13,771 bases of DNA from CAG-791 sp002392385 (lineage in GTDB: Bacteria > Bacillota > Clostridia > Lachnospirales > Lachnospiraceae). Shown here one piece after another: positions 6,032 to 12,814 of this stretch (positions are counted from its first letter, which is position 1; every line of letters begins with the position of its first letter). Both the position numbers and the translations under genes were made by a program. The notes under the pieces were generated by a model. The model saw only the letters and a program-made list of their open reading frames with translations, was not told where the DNA came from and ran no database searches. The stretch covers positions 1 to 13,771 of the forward strand of contig CAMOIU010000066.1 of the NCBI GenBank assembly GCA_946616295.1. The letters are read 5' to 3'.

Positions 6032-6679
6032 TTAATCATAGTAGTCGAGCCGCTTCTCGATGTGCCCCATGACATAATCCACGATGGCATTAAACACAAA
6101 GTAGAAGACGCCGGCCACCACGAAAGGCAGGAAGCTGGTCTGAGAGTTCGCGATCTGCTTGCCGATGGTAAACATTTCCTGGTAGGAGACGGTGAAGGCC
6201 ATGGAGGTGTCCTTGACCAGCGTCACCACTTCATTGGTGACGCTGGGCATGATGCGTTTCATGACCTGGGGCAGGATGATGCGCATGAAGGTCTGCGGGC
6301 GTGTATAGCCGAGCACTTCCGCCGCCTCGTACTGTCCCTTGGAGATGGACTCGATGCCGCCCCGGTAGATCTCCGCGAAATAAGCCGCGTAATTGATGGC
6401 AAAAGCGATGACCACGGGGATCAGCTTGTTTCTCGACACATTGAAGCCGAAGAGATAGTAAGGACCATAGGTGACAGCCAGCAGCTGGAGCATCAGCGGC
6501 GTGCCCCGCAGCACCGAGATGACGAAGCGGGTGACACCGGCGATGACTCTGTTCTTGCTCATGCGCAGCAGGGCGATGCACATGCCCAGGGGCAATGAGA
6601 ACAGCAGTGTGAGGAAAAAGATGGCACAGGTCCGGCCCAGACCTTCGCTCATCTTCAGGACCATGGCAGTAAAAGTCAT
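6032..6679 (-). CDS. Amino-acid-type ABC transporter permease (HisM/GlnP family)
   Basis: This 215-residue integral membrane protein forms the translocation path. Hydrophobic segments lie near residues 18-38, 50-72, 86-104 and 186-206, with a less hydrophobic one near 150-170, fitting the family's usual five helices. The cytoplasmic EAA loop that docks on the ATPase is clear at about 116-138: GQYEAAEVLGYTRPQTFMRI. LRGTPLMLQLL (57-67) is another family hallmark. There is only one permease gene, so the channel is presumably a homodimer. The start is preceded by AGGAG about nine bases upstream. It lies 66 bp downstream of the binding-protein gene; that gap holds a 10-bp palindrome, CGAGCGCTCG (6719-6728), but no terminator, so the genes form one operon. 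Confidence 0.94.
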   Translation of the reverse strand: MTFTAMVLKMSEGLGRTCAIFFLTLLFSLPLGMCIALLRMSKNRVIAGVTRFVISVLRGTPLMLQLLAVTYGPYYLFGFNVSRNKLIPVVIAFAINYAAYFAEIYRGGIESISKGQYEAAEVLGYTRPQTFMRIILPQVMKRIMPSVTNEVVTLVKDTSMAFTVSYQEMFTIGKQIANSQTSFLPFVVAGVFYFVFNAIVDYVMGHIEKRLDYYD

Positions 6680-6745
6680 GTGTTAACTCTCCTAATCAAC
6701 GCTCCCAGTCAACTCCTTCGAGCGCTCGTCCGGAACGACTCGTGA

Positions 6746-7615
6746 TCACTCGTTCAGGAAAATGAGGTTGTCCACGATATCCGGATATTTCGCCGCGATC
6801 TGGGCATACGTGCCGTCTGCCACCAGCTCCGCCACGGCGCCTTCCACGGCGTCGCACAGGGCCTGGTCGCCGGAACGGAAGGCAATGCCGTACTCCTCGG
6901 CGCCGAGTTCCTCATTGATGATCGTGAAGCCTTCGTGCTCAGCCACGTAGGAGAGGGCGACCGGCAGATCGACAAAAACAGCGTCCACAGCGTTTCCGTC
7001 CAGCTCAGTGAAGCACTTCAGGAAGCTGTCGCAGGTGACAACCTCGCTGAAAGTATCCGCCAGGTCTTTCAGGTCATCCTGCAGGAGGGACTCGCCGGAG
7101 GTGCCGAGCTGCACCGCCACCGACTTGCCTGCCAGATCCGCCGAGGAGGCGAGGCCGCTGTCTTCCTTGACCAGAAGGACCTGTGTGTTGTAGAAATAGG
7201 GCTTCGAGATGATATATCCGCTCTCCTTCATGGAGTCCAGGATCGTCATGCCGGACCAGACGCAGTCACATTCACCCGCGTCCAGCTGTACCAGCTTCTG
7301 GTCCCAGTTGACGCCGAAGACCTGCATCTCCCAGCCCAGGCGATCGCAGACAGCCTGGCAGATCTCCACGTCAAAACCGGTGTAGTCACCCTTGTCATCC
7401 ATGTAGCTGAAGGGCGGGTACTCGGGATCGATGCCCATGATAAAGGTCCGGGCCTCGCCGCCTGCCTCTGTCTCAGCGGCTTCGGGCTCAGCGGCTTCAG
7501 TCTCAGCGGTCTCCTGTTCGGCGGGCGCGCTGCTGTCAGCGGACGAGCTGCCGCCGCAGGCTGTCAGGCCGAGGACCAGTGCGGATACGAGGCACAGTGC
7601 CAGTAACTTTTTCAT
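6746..7615 (-). CDS. Amino-acid-type ABC transporter substrate-binding lipoprotein (SBP_bac_3 family)
   Basis: This 289-residue lipoprotein is the external receptor of the operon. Lipobox L17-T-A-C20 follows MKKLLALC; an acidic Ala/Glu linker runs to about residue 54. The family-3 fold is clear from GIDPEYPPFSY (61-71), YTGFDVEICQAV (78-89), SGMTI (121-125), VQLGTSGES (168-176), VDAVFVD (210-216, with the Asp that usually contacts the amino group) and EYGIAFRSGD (241-250). The Arg that normally follows SGMTI-T-x-x and holds the ligand's alpha-carboxylate is missing: the position reads Met129 in SGMTILDSMKES. The ligand may therefore be unusual. The start at 7615 is chosen over an upstream ATG at 7684 because it has AAGGAGG nine bases before it and begins the signal peptide. 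First gene of the operon. Confidence 0.94.
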   Translation of the reverse strand: MKKLLALCLVSALVLGLTACGGSSSADSSAPAEQETAETEAAEPEAAETEAGGEARTFIMGIDPEYPPFSYMDDKGDYTGFDVEICQAVCDRLGWEMQVFGVNWDQKLVQLDAGECDCVWSGMTILDSMKESGYIISKPYFYNTQVLLVKEDSGLASSADLAGKSVAVQLGTSGESLLQDDLKDLADTFSEVVTCDSFLKCFTELDGNAVDAVFVDLPVALSYVAEHEGFTIINEELGAEEYGIAFRSGDQALCDAVEGAVAELVADGTYAQIAAKYPDIVDNLIFLNE

Positions 7616-7666
7616 AAAAGAATTCCTCCTTATTTGAGACCTTGATCGATTGTTTAGCGCTTTACC

Positions 7667-7695
7667 AAGATAACACATCATCACGGCGTAGTAAA
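7667..7695 (-). promoter_or_regulatory. Candidate promoter for the minus-strand transporter/racemase operon
   Basis: On the minus strand TTTACT (complement of 7690-7695) is separated by 17 nt from TATCTT (complement of 7667-7672), the latter preceded by TGT (extended -10). Both hexamers match consensus at 4/6. The leader would be about 45 nt, ending in AAGGAGG. Confidence 0.5.
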
Positions 7696-7744
7696 GGGAA
7701 AAACCTTAAAAAGAGCCGGCAGAAGGGACTTCCGCACCGTGATG
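7679..7744. promoter_or_regulatory. Widely spaced inverted repeat overlapping the minus-strand promoter
   Basis: CATCACGG (7679-7686) is exactly complementary to CCGTGATG (7737-7744), with 50 bp between. The left arm lies in the -10/-35 spacer of the candidate minus-strand promoter, so it could be a pair of regulator half-sites. An 8-bp match over this distance can also occur by chance. Confidence 0.3.
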
Positions 7745-7810
7745 GGGCCCGGTTGTGTCTTTTATGCAGAACAACCTGTCTTATCCTTATTATTATGTGA
7801 ATTTATATTC

Positions 7811-7840
7811 TTGACAAAACAACCGGCCAGACCCTATGAT
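7811..7840 (+). promoter_or_regulatory. Strong sigma-A promoter of the xpt/nucleoside transporter locus
   Basis: Perfect TTGACA (7811-7816), 18-nt spacer, TATGAT (7835-7840, 5/6). The predicted transcript begins near 7847 and leaves a leader of about 88 nt before xpt. I looked for the conserved loops of a purine riboswitch in that leader and did not find them. Confidence 0.8.
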
Positions 7841-7934
7841 TGTGCGCGTGAAGATCAAATTTCGCAGAACAGGCATGCAGACCCGTCAGGCAGTGATGCT
7901 CCCAGGACCTGAGGGGACAGTCGGAGGTGCTTTC

Positions 7935-8507
7935 ATGCAGAGAATGGAAGAGATGATCCTGACGTACGGCAAGGTCCTGCCGGGAGGGATCCTGAAGGTC
8001 GGCAGCTTTCTGAACCAGCAGATCGACAGCCTTTTTCTCAGAGAGATGGGCGAGGAGATCGCGGCCCTGTACCGGGACTGCGGCGTCAACAAGATCCTGA
8101 CCATCGAGTCCAGCGGCATCGCCATTGCGGCGGCAGCCGGCATCGTCATGGGCGTGCCGGTGGTCTTTGCCAAGAAGCACAAGACCAGCAACGTGGACGG
8201 GAAGATCTACGCCGCGCCGGTCCATTCCTTCACCCACGGCAATGACTATCAGGCCGTGGTCAGCACCGATTATCTGACGGATCAGGATACGGTCCTGATC
8301 GTGGATGATTTTCTCGCCAGCGGCAATGCCCTGCACGGACTTGTGAATCTGTGCGGACAGGCGGGCGCCAAGGTGGCCGGTATGGCCATTGCCGTTGAGA
8401 AGTGCTTCCAGGGCGGCGGCGACGAGCTGCGGGCCGCGGGATACCGGGTGGAATCCCTGGCCATGATCGAGGCCATGACGGACGACGGGATCGTTTTCCG
8501 GCACTGA
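7935..8507 (+). CDS. xpt: Xanthine phosphoribosyltransferase
   Basis: This 190-residue cytoplasmic enzyme joins xanthine (in many homologues also guanine) to PRPP, giving XMP for purine salvage. Family features: GGILKVGSFLNQQID (17-31) near the N-terminus, ILTIESSGIAIA (54-65), AKKHKTSN (79-86), and the PRPP-binding loop VLIVDDFLASGNA (120-132) with its two adjacent aspartates; AVEKCFQGGG lies at 153-162. Length equals the usual size of Xpt. The frame is open from an ATG at 7836, but that codon lies in the -10 box, so it cannot be in the transcript. The ATG at 7935 has Shine-Dalgarno GGAGGTG five bases upstream. It lies 81 bp before a nucleoside-binding lipoprotein on the same strand, which fits joint purine uptake and salvage. 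Confidence 0.92.
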   Translation: MQRMEEMILTYGKVLPGGILKVGSFLNQQIDSLFLREMGEEIAALYRDCGVNKILTIESSGIAIAAAAGIVMGVPVVFAKKHKTSNVDGKIYAAPVHSFTHGNDYQAVVSTDYLTDQDTVLIVDDFLASGNALHGLVNLCGQAGAKVAGMAIAVEKCFQGGGDELRAAGYRVESLAMIEAMTDDGIVFRH

Positions 8508-8520
8508 AAAGGATATGTCC

Positions 8521-8542
8521 ATACGCGGCGGAAGCTGCGTAT
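8521..8542 (+). other. Hairpin between xpt and the nucleoside-binding protein gene
   Basis: ATACGCGGC (8521-8529), loop GGAA (a GNRA tetraloop), GCTGCGTAT (8534-8542): nine pairs including one G-U. It is followed by CTTCATATATATAAC rather than a T-run, so it is a weak terminator at best. The AT-rich stretch 8546-8570 might hold a second promoter for the downstream gene, but I see no convincing -35. Confidence 0.5.
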
Positions 8543-8588
8543 CTTCATATATATAACCGTAGTTAAATATCAAAAACAGGGAGGAAAA

Positions 8589-9872
8589 ATGAAGAAAGTA
8601 CTTTCTATCCTACTCACTCTGGCTCTGGCCGCGGGCGTGCTCGCCGGCTGCGGCAGCAGCTCTTCGGGCAGCGCGTCCCAGGATGCCCAGACCGAAGCAG
8701 CCGAAGGCACCGAAGCAGCCGAAGGCACCGAGGCCGCTGAAGGCGAGACCGCTGAGGCGGAAGGCCTGAACGTCAAGGTCGGTTTCATCACTCTGCACGA
8801 TGAGAACTCCACCTATGACCTCAACTTCATCAACGCTGCCAAGGCTGCCTGCGAGCAGCTGGGCGTGGAGTATCTGCTCCGCACCAACATCCCCGAAGGC
8901 CAGGAGTGCTACGATGCGGCGGCTGACCTCGTCGATGCCGGCTGCACCATCATCTTTGCCGATTCCTTCGGCCACGAGGATTTCATGATCCAGGCCGCCA
9001 AGGAGTTCCCGGACGTGCAGTTCTGCCACTCCACCGGCACCAAGGCTCACACCGAGGGTCTGGCCAACTATCACAACGCCTTCGCTTCCATCTATGAAGG
9101 CCGTTATCTGGCAGGCGTTGCCGCCGGCATGAAGCTCAACGAGATGATCGAGGCCGGCCAGTTCACGGCGGAAGAGGCCAAGATCGGCTACGTCGGCGCC
9201 TACACCTACGCGGAAGTTATCTCCGGTTACACCTCCTTCTTCCTGGGCGCCCGTTCTGTGTGCCCCACCGCTACCATGGAAGTTACCTTCACCGGTTCCT
9301 GGTATGACGAGACTGCTGAGAAGGAAGCTGCCACGAAACTGATCAGCGACGGCTGCAAGCTGATCAGCCAGCACGCCGATTCCATGGGTGCTCCTACTGC
9401 CTGTGAGGCCGCCGGCATCCCCAACGTGTCCTACAACGGCTCCACCGTCGCTGCCTGCCCCAACACCTTCATCGTGTCCTCCAGGATCGACTGGACCCCT
9501 TACTATGTGTATGCCATCACCGCAGCCGCCAATGGCGAGGCCATTGACGTTGACTGGACCGGCACCATTGCCACCGGAAGCGTTCAGCTGACCGAGGTCA
9601 ATGAGCAGGCCGCTGCCGCCGGCACCGCGGAGAAGATCGAAGAAGTGAAGGCTGCTCTGGAAGCTGGCACCACCCAGGTCTTTGATGTCAACACCTTCAC
9701 TGTGGACGGTAAGAACGTCACCAGCTGGATGGCTGACGTGGATACCGACGCCGCTTTCGAGGGCGACACCGAAGTCATCGTGGACGGTGCTTTCCACGAG
9801 TCCGAGTTCAGAAGCGCGCCTTATTTCGATCTCCGGATCGACGGCATCACGCTGCTGGATGAGCAGTATTGA
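8589..9872 (+). CDS. BMP-family nucleoside-binding lipoprotein (BmpA/PnrA type)
   Basis: This 427-residue lipoprotein is the probable external receptor for purine nucleosides. Lipobox L18-A-G-C21 is followed by a Ser/Gly then Glu/Ala-rich linker with a six-residue repeat. The Bmp domain begins near residue 57: LNVKVGFITLHDENSTYDLNF, then an EGQECYDAAADLVDAGCTIIFADSFGHEDFM segment, and later YEGRYLAGVAAGMKLNE and KIGYVGAYTYAEVISGYTSFFLGA, all typical of PnrA/Med-like proteins. The start has GGGAGG seven bases upstream. It is followed by a double-domain ATPase and two permeases of the matching transporter class (compare B. subtilis NupNOPQ), and preceded by xpt, which supports purine nucleosides over other ligands. 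The exact ligand is inference. Confidence 0.92.
   Translation: MKKVLSILLTLALAAGVLAGCGSSSSGSASQDAQTEAAEGTEAAEGTEAAEGETAEAEGLNVKVGFITLHDENSTYDLNFINAAKAACEQLGVEYLLRTNIPEGQECYDAAADLVDAGCTIIFADSFGHEDFMIQAAKEFPDVQFCHSTGTKAHTEGLANYHNAFASIYEGRYLAGVAAGMKLNEMIEAGQFTAEEAKIGYVGAYTYAEVISGYTSFFLGARSVCPTATMEVTFTGSWYDETAEKEAATKLISDGCKLISQHADSMGAPTACEAAGIPNVSYNGSTVAACPNTFIVSSRIDWTPYYVYAITAAANGEAIDVDWTGTIATGSVQLTEVNEQAAAAGTAEKIEEVKAALEAGTTQVFDVNTFTVDGKNVTSWMADVDTDAAFEGDTEVIVDGAFHESEFRSAPYFDLRIDGITLLDEQY
8694..8747. repeat. 18-bp tandem repeat in the lipoprotein linker
   Basis: GAAGCAGCCGAAGGCACC occurs twice exactly (8694, 8712), with a third diverged copy at 8730-8747, encoding EAAEGT-EAAEGT-EAAEGE. It lies between the lipid anchor and the binding domain and probably acts as a flexible spacer. 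Confidence 0.8.
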
Positions 9873-9897
9873 TCATTCGCTGAACAAATGAATCCGC

Positions 9898-9966
9898 AGG
9901 GCTGCCGCATGTCTACATGTGACAGCCCTTGTGCGCCGCACGCCGGGGACCCCTCCGGCGCGCGGC
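9898..9966 (+). other. Two hairpins after the nucleoside-binding protein gene
   Basis: AGGGCTG (9898-9904) pairs with CAGCCCT (9923-9929), with an inner CATG-TCTA-CATG. Next, GCCGC-A-CGCCGG (9935-9946) pairs with CCGGCG-C-GCGGC (9955-9966), with one internal mismatch. No T-run longer than two follows either, so termination would be partial. Confidence 0.6.
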
Positions 9967-9982
9967 TTAGCACGTATTTCGG

Positions 9983-10037
9983 GTACAAAGGACAGACCGG
10001 CAGACCGGTCGCAGGACTGCCGGTCTGTCCTTTGTAT
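9983..10037 (+). other. Very stable intercistronic hairpin (20-bp perfect stem)
   Basis: The left arm 9984-10003 is exactly complementary to the right arm 10017-10036 over 20 bp, with a further G-U pair outside and a 13-nt loop. The arms contain GGACAGACCGG and CCGGTCTGTCC. The sequence after it (TCTGAC) has no T-run. Placed between the receptor gene and its ATPase, it probably blocks 3' exonucleases or lowers downstream expression, so that receptor exceeds membrane components. Confidence 0.8.
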
Positions 10038-10068
10038 CTGACAACCAAGACAGGAGGGAGGGACACTA

Positions 10069-11607
10069 TTGGACAATACGACCCCGGCCGTCGCCCTGCG
10101 CGGCATCACCAAGACTTTTGGCCCTGTTGTGGCCAACGACCATGTGGACCTGGACATTCACAGGGGCGAGATCCTGGCGCTTCTGGGCGAGAACGGCAGC
10201 GGCAAGACCACGCTGATGAACATGCTCTCGGGCATCTACTATCCCGATGAGGGGCAGATCTTCATCGACGGTGAAGAGGTCAGCATCCGGTCTCCCAAGG
10301 ATGCTTTCCGTTACGGCATCGGTATGATCCATCAGCATTTCAAGCTGGTGGACGTCCTCACGGCCACAGAGAATATCATCCTGGGCCTCAAGGAAGAGGG
10401 CAGGCTGGACCTTAAGGCTGCCGCCCGGCGGATCCAGGAGATCTGCGATGCTTACGGATTCGTCATCGATCCCTCCCAGAAGATCTATGAGATGAGCGTC
10501 TCCCAGAAACAGACGGTGGAGATCGTCAAGGTCCTCTACCGCGGCGCGGATATCCTGATCCTGGACGAGCCCACGGCCGTCCTGACCCCGCAGGAGACGG
10601 ACAGACTGTTTGCCGTGCTACGCAGCATGCGGGCTGACGGCAAGGCCATTATCATCATCACCCACAAGATGCACGAGGTGCTGGACCTCTCGGACCGCGT
10701 GGCGGTCCTGCGCAAGGGACAGTACATCGGCCAGATGGCCACGAAGGACACCAACGCCCAGGAGATGACCGACATGATGGTGGGACACAGCGTCTCCCTC
10801 AACATCCGCCGGCCGGATCCTGTGAATCCCCGGCCCCGCGTTATGGTGGAGGGCCTCACGGTCCGTTCTCCCGAAGGCATCCTGAAGCTGGACGACGTCT
10901 CCTTCGAGATCAGGTCCGGCGAGATCCTGGGCATCGCCGGCATCTCCGGCTCCGGCCAGAAGGAGCTGCTGGAGGCCATCGCGGGTCTGCAGAGGGTAGA
11001 GAAGGGCCACATCTTCTATGTGGAGGACGACGGCGAGAAGGAAGAGCTGATCGGCAAGGATCCCCTGGAGATCCAGAAGATGGGCGTCTCCCTCTCTTTT
11101 GTCCCTGAAGACCGGCTGGGCATGGGCCTTGTGGGCAACATGGACCTGTCCGACAATATGATGCTGCGTTCCTTCCGCGAAGGACGTTCCGTCTTCACGG
11201 ACCGCAGACACCCCCATGAGCTGGCCGAGAAGGTCGTAGAGGAGCTGGAGGTCAACACGCCCAGCGTCTCCACCATGGTGCGGCGCCTGTCCGGCGGCAA
11301 TGTCCAGAAGGTCCTGGTGGGCCGGGAGATCTCCTCGGCGCCCAAGGTCCTGCTCACGGCCTACGCGGTCCGCGGGCTGGACATCAACTCCTCCTACACG
11401 ATCTACGACCTCCTGAACCGGCAGAAGGAAAGCGGTGTCGCGGTGGTCTACGTGGGCGAGGATCTGGACGTGCTCCTGGAGCTGGCGGACCGTATCGTCG
11501 TGCTCTGCGGCGGCAAGGTCAGCGGCACGGTGGACGGCCGCACCGCCGACAAGAATGAAGTGGGACTCATGATGACCCGGCTGGGAGGAGGAAGCGAGCT
11601 TGCATAA
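10069..11607 (+). CDS. Nucleoside-type ABC transporter ATPase with two nucleotide-binding domains
   Basis: This 512-residue protein has two fused ABC domains, as in sugar (RbsA/MglA) and BMP-linked nucleoside transporters, so one chain supplies both ATP sites. Domain 1: Walker A GENGSGKTT (40-48), Gln89 in MIHQHF, signature region MSVSQKQTVEI (142-152, with Ser in place of the usual Gly), Walker B ILILDEP (162-168), His199. Domain 2: degenerate Walker A GISGSGQKEL (291-300), intact LSGGN (407-411), LLTAYAVRGLD (428-438, where relatives usually have PTRGLD) and VGEDLD (462-467). Such asymmetry is normal in this class. The start is TTG at 10069: it is preceded by AGGAGGGAGG, and the domain begins at once (VALRGITKTFG). 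The gene overlaps the next by 8 nt. Confidence 0.93.
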   Translation: MDNTTPAVALRGITKTFGPVVANDHVDLDIHRGEILALLGENGSGKTTLMNMLSGIYYPDEGQIFIDGEEVSIRSPKDAFRYGIGMIHQHFKLVDVLTATENIILGLKEEGRLDLKAAARRIQEICDAYGFVIDPSQKIYEMSVSQKQTVEIVKVLYRGADILILDEPTAVLTPQETDRLFAVLRSMRADGKAIIIITHKMHEVLDLSDRVAVLRKGQYIGQMATKDTNAQEMTDMMVGHSVSLNIRRPDPVNPRPRVMVEGLTVRSPEGILKLDDVSFEIRSGEILGIAGISGSGQKELLEAIAGLQRVEKGHIFYVEDDGEKEELIGKDPLEIQKMGVSLSFVPEDRLGMGLVGNMDLSDNMMLRSFREGRSVFTDRRHPHELAEKVVEELEVNTPSVSTMVRRLSGGNVQKVLVGREISSAPKVLLTAYAVRGLDINSSYTIYDLLNRQKESGVAVVYVGEDLDVLLELADRIVVLCGGKVSGTVDGRTADKNEVGLMMTRLGGGSELA

Positions 11608-12814
11608 CAATCCGAAAGAACCCCTGATCCATATGACCAAACGCGGCGCCCTGCCGTGGTACCGCGCCTGGGGGATCCGGCTCCTTGCGATCCTCATAGC
11701 GCTCCTTGTCTGCGGTCTGATCACGACCCTCACCACGGGTCTGGACCCGCTGGCGGTCTACACCACCATGTTCTCCGGCGCCTTCGGTACCGCGCGCCGC
11801 TGCTGGATCCTGGGACAGGATCTGGCCATCCTGCTCTGTATCTCCCTGGCCCTGACGCCCGCCTTCCGCATGCATTTCTGGAACCTGGGCGGCGAGGGAC
11901 AGATCCTCATGGGCGCCCTTGGCACGGCCAGCTGCATGATCCTTCTGGGCGACAAGATCCCGGGTCCCCTCCTGATCCTTGTCTCCATCGCGGCTGCCCT
12001 GATCTTCGGCGCTGTGTGGGCCCTGATCCCCGCGATCTGCAAGGCCCGCTGGAACACCAACGAGACCCTTTTCACCCTGATGATGAACTATGTCGCCACC
12101 CAGCTGGTCGCCTACTATGTCATCGTCTGGGAGGTCCCCAAAGGCTCCGGCAAGATCGGTATCATCAACCAGTCCTCGGAGGCCGGCTGGCTCCCTGTCA
12201 TTGCCGGCAACCGTTACCTGCTCAACATCCTGGTGGTCGCGGTGCTGACCATCGCCATGTATGTCTATCTCACCTACTCCAAGCACGGCTATGAGATCTC
12301 CGTCGTGGGCGAGAGTGAGGCGACCGCCCGTTACGTCGGCATCAAGGTGGGCAAGACCATCATCCGCACCCTGCTCCTGTCGGGCGCGATCTGCGGTCTG
12401 ACCGGCTTCCTCCTGGTGGCCGGCACCAACCACACCCTGACCACCACGCTGGCCGGCGGACAGGGCTTCACCGCCGTCATGGTGGCCTGGCTGGCCAAGT
12501 TCAACCCCCTGGGCATGGTCCTGTCCTCCCTCCTGCTGGTCTTCCTGGGGAGAGGCGCGAGCGAGATCTCCACGATCTACGGCCTCAACCAGTCCTTTGG
12601 CGATATCCTGACGGGCATCATCCTCTTCTTCATCATCGGCAGTGAGTTCTTCATCTCCTACAGACTGCATTTCAGGAAGAAGGCCTCCAGGCAGCCCGCC
12701 GAACAGGCGGCGCAGCCGGCAGAAGCCCATGCACCGGCCCCGCAGCCCGAGGCAAAAGAGGCATCCGCGGCGGCAGAAGAGAATGAGAAGAAGGAGGTGG
12801 GTGCAGATGTTTGA
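11600..12814 (+). CDS. Nucleoside-type ABC transporter permease, subunit 1 (BPD_transp_2 family)
   Basis: This 404-residue membrane protein has many hydrophobic helices between residues 20 and 355 and pairs with the permease encoded next. The family is recognised by FWNLGGEGQILMGALG, ARWNTNETLFTLMMNYVATQLV and the cytoplasmic coupling loop VGESEATARYVGIKVGK. From about residue 356 there is a hydrophilic tail of roughly 48 residues rich in Ala, Glu, Pro and Lys, longer than I would expect for the family. The start is TTG at 11600, overlapping the ATPase stop by 8 nt, with GGAGGAGG upstream; an ATG at 11633 has no RBS. Overlap implies translational coupling. The substrate is inferred from the neighbouring BMP-type receptor and xpt. 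Confidence 0.92.
   Translation: MHNNPKEPLIHMTKRGALPWYRAWGIRLLAILIALLVCGLITTLTTGLDPLAVYTTMFSGAFGTARRCWILGQDLAILLCISLALTPAFRMHFWNLGGEGQILMGALGTASCMILLGDKIPGPLLILVSIAAALIFGAVWALIPAICKARWNTNETLFTLMMNYVATQLVAYYVIVWEVPKGSGKIGIINQSSEAGWLPVIAGNRYLLNILVVAVLTIAMYVYLTYSKHGYEISVVGESEATARYVGIKVGKTIIRTLLLSGAICGLTGFLLVAGTNHTLTTTLAGGQGFTAVMVAWLAKFNPLGMVLSSLLLVFLGRGASEISTIYGLNQSFGDILTGIILFFIIGSEFFISYRLHFRKKASRQPAEQAAQPAEAHAPAPQPEAKEASAAAEENEKKEVGADV

Noticed and set aside
4007..6598. 863-codon open frame on the plus strand
   Set aside because: It runs antisense to three clear minus-strand genes (racemase, ATPase, permease) with intact motifs, has no RBS or domain, and starts beside the operon terminator.
7616..7684. 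Longer N-terminus of the amino-acid-type receptor from 7684
   Set aside because: It would place 23 polar residues before a perfect lipoprotein signal peptide and ignore the AAGGAGG just before 7615; the -10 of the candidate promoter is also inside it.
7836..7934. Extended N-terminus of xpt from ATG 7836
   Set aside because: That ATG is part of the -10 hexamer, so it precedes the transcript start; the 190-residue product from 7935 matches the family length and has a good RBS.
7847..7934. Purine riboswitch in the xpt leader
   Set aside because: I looked for the conserved junction and loop sequences of guanine/adenine riboswitches and did not find them; the leader is also short and lacks a terminator stem.
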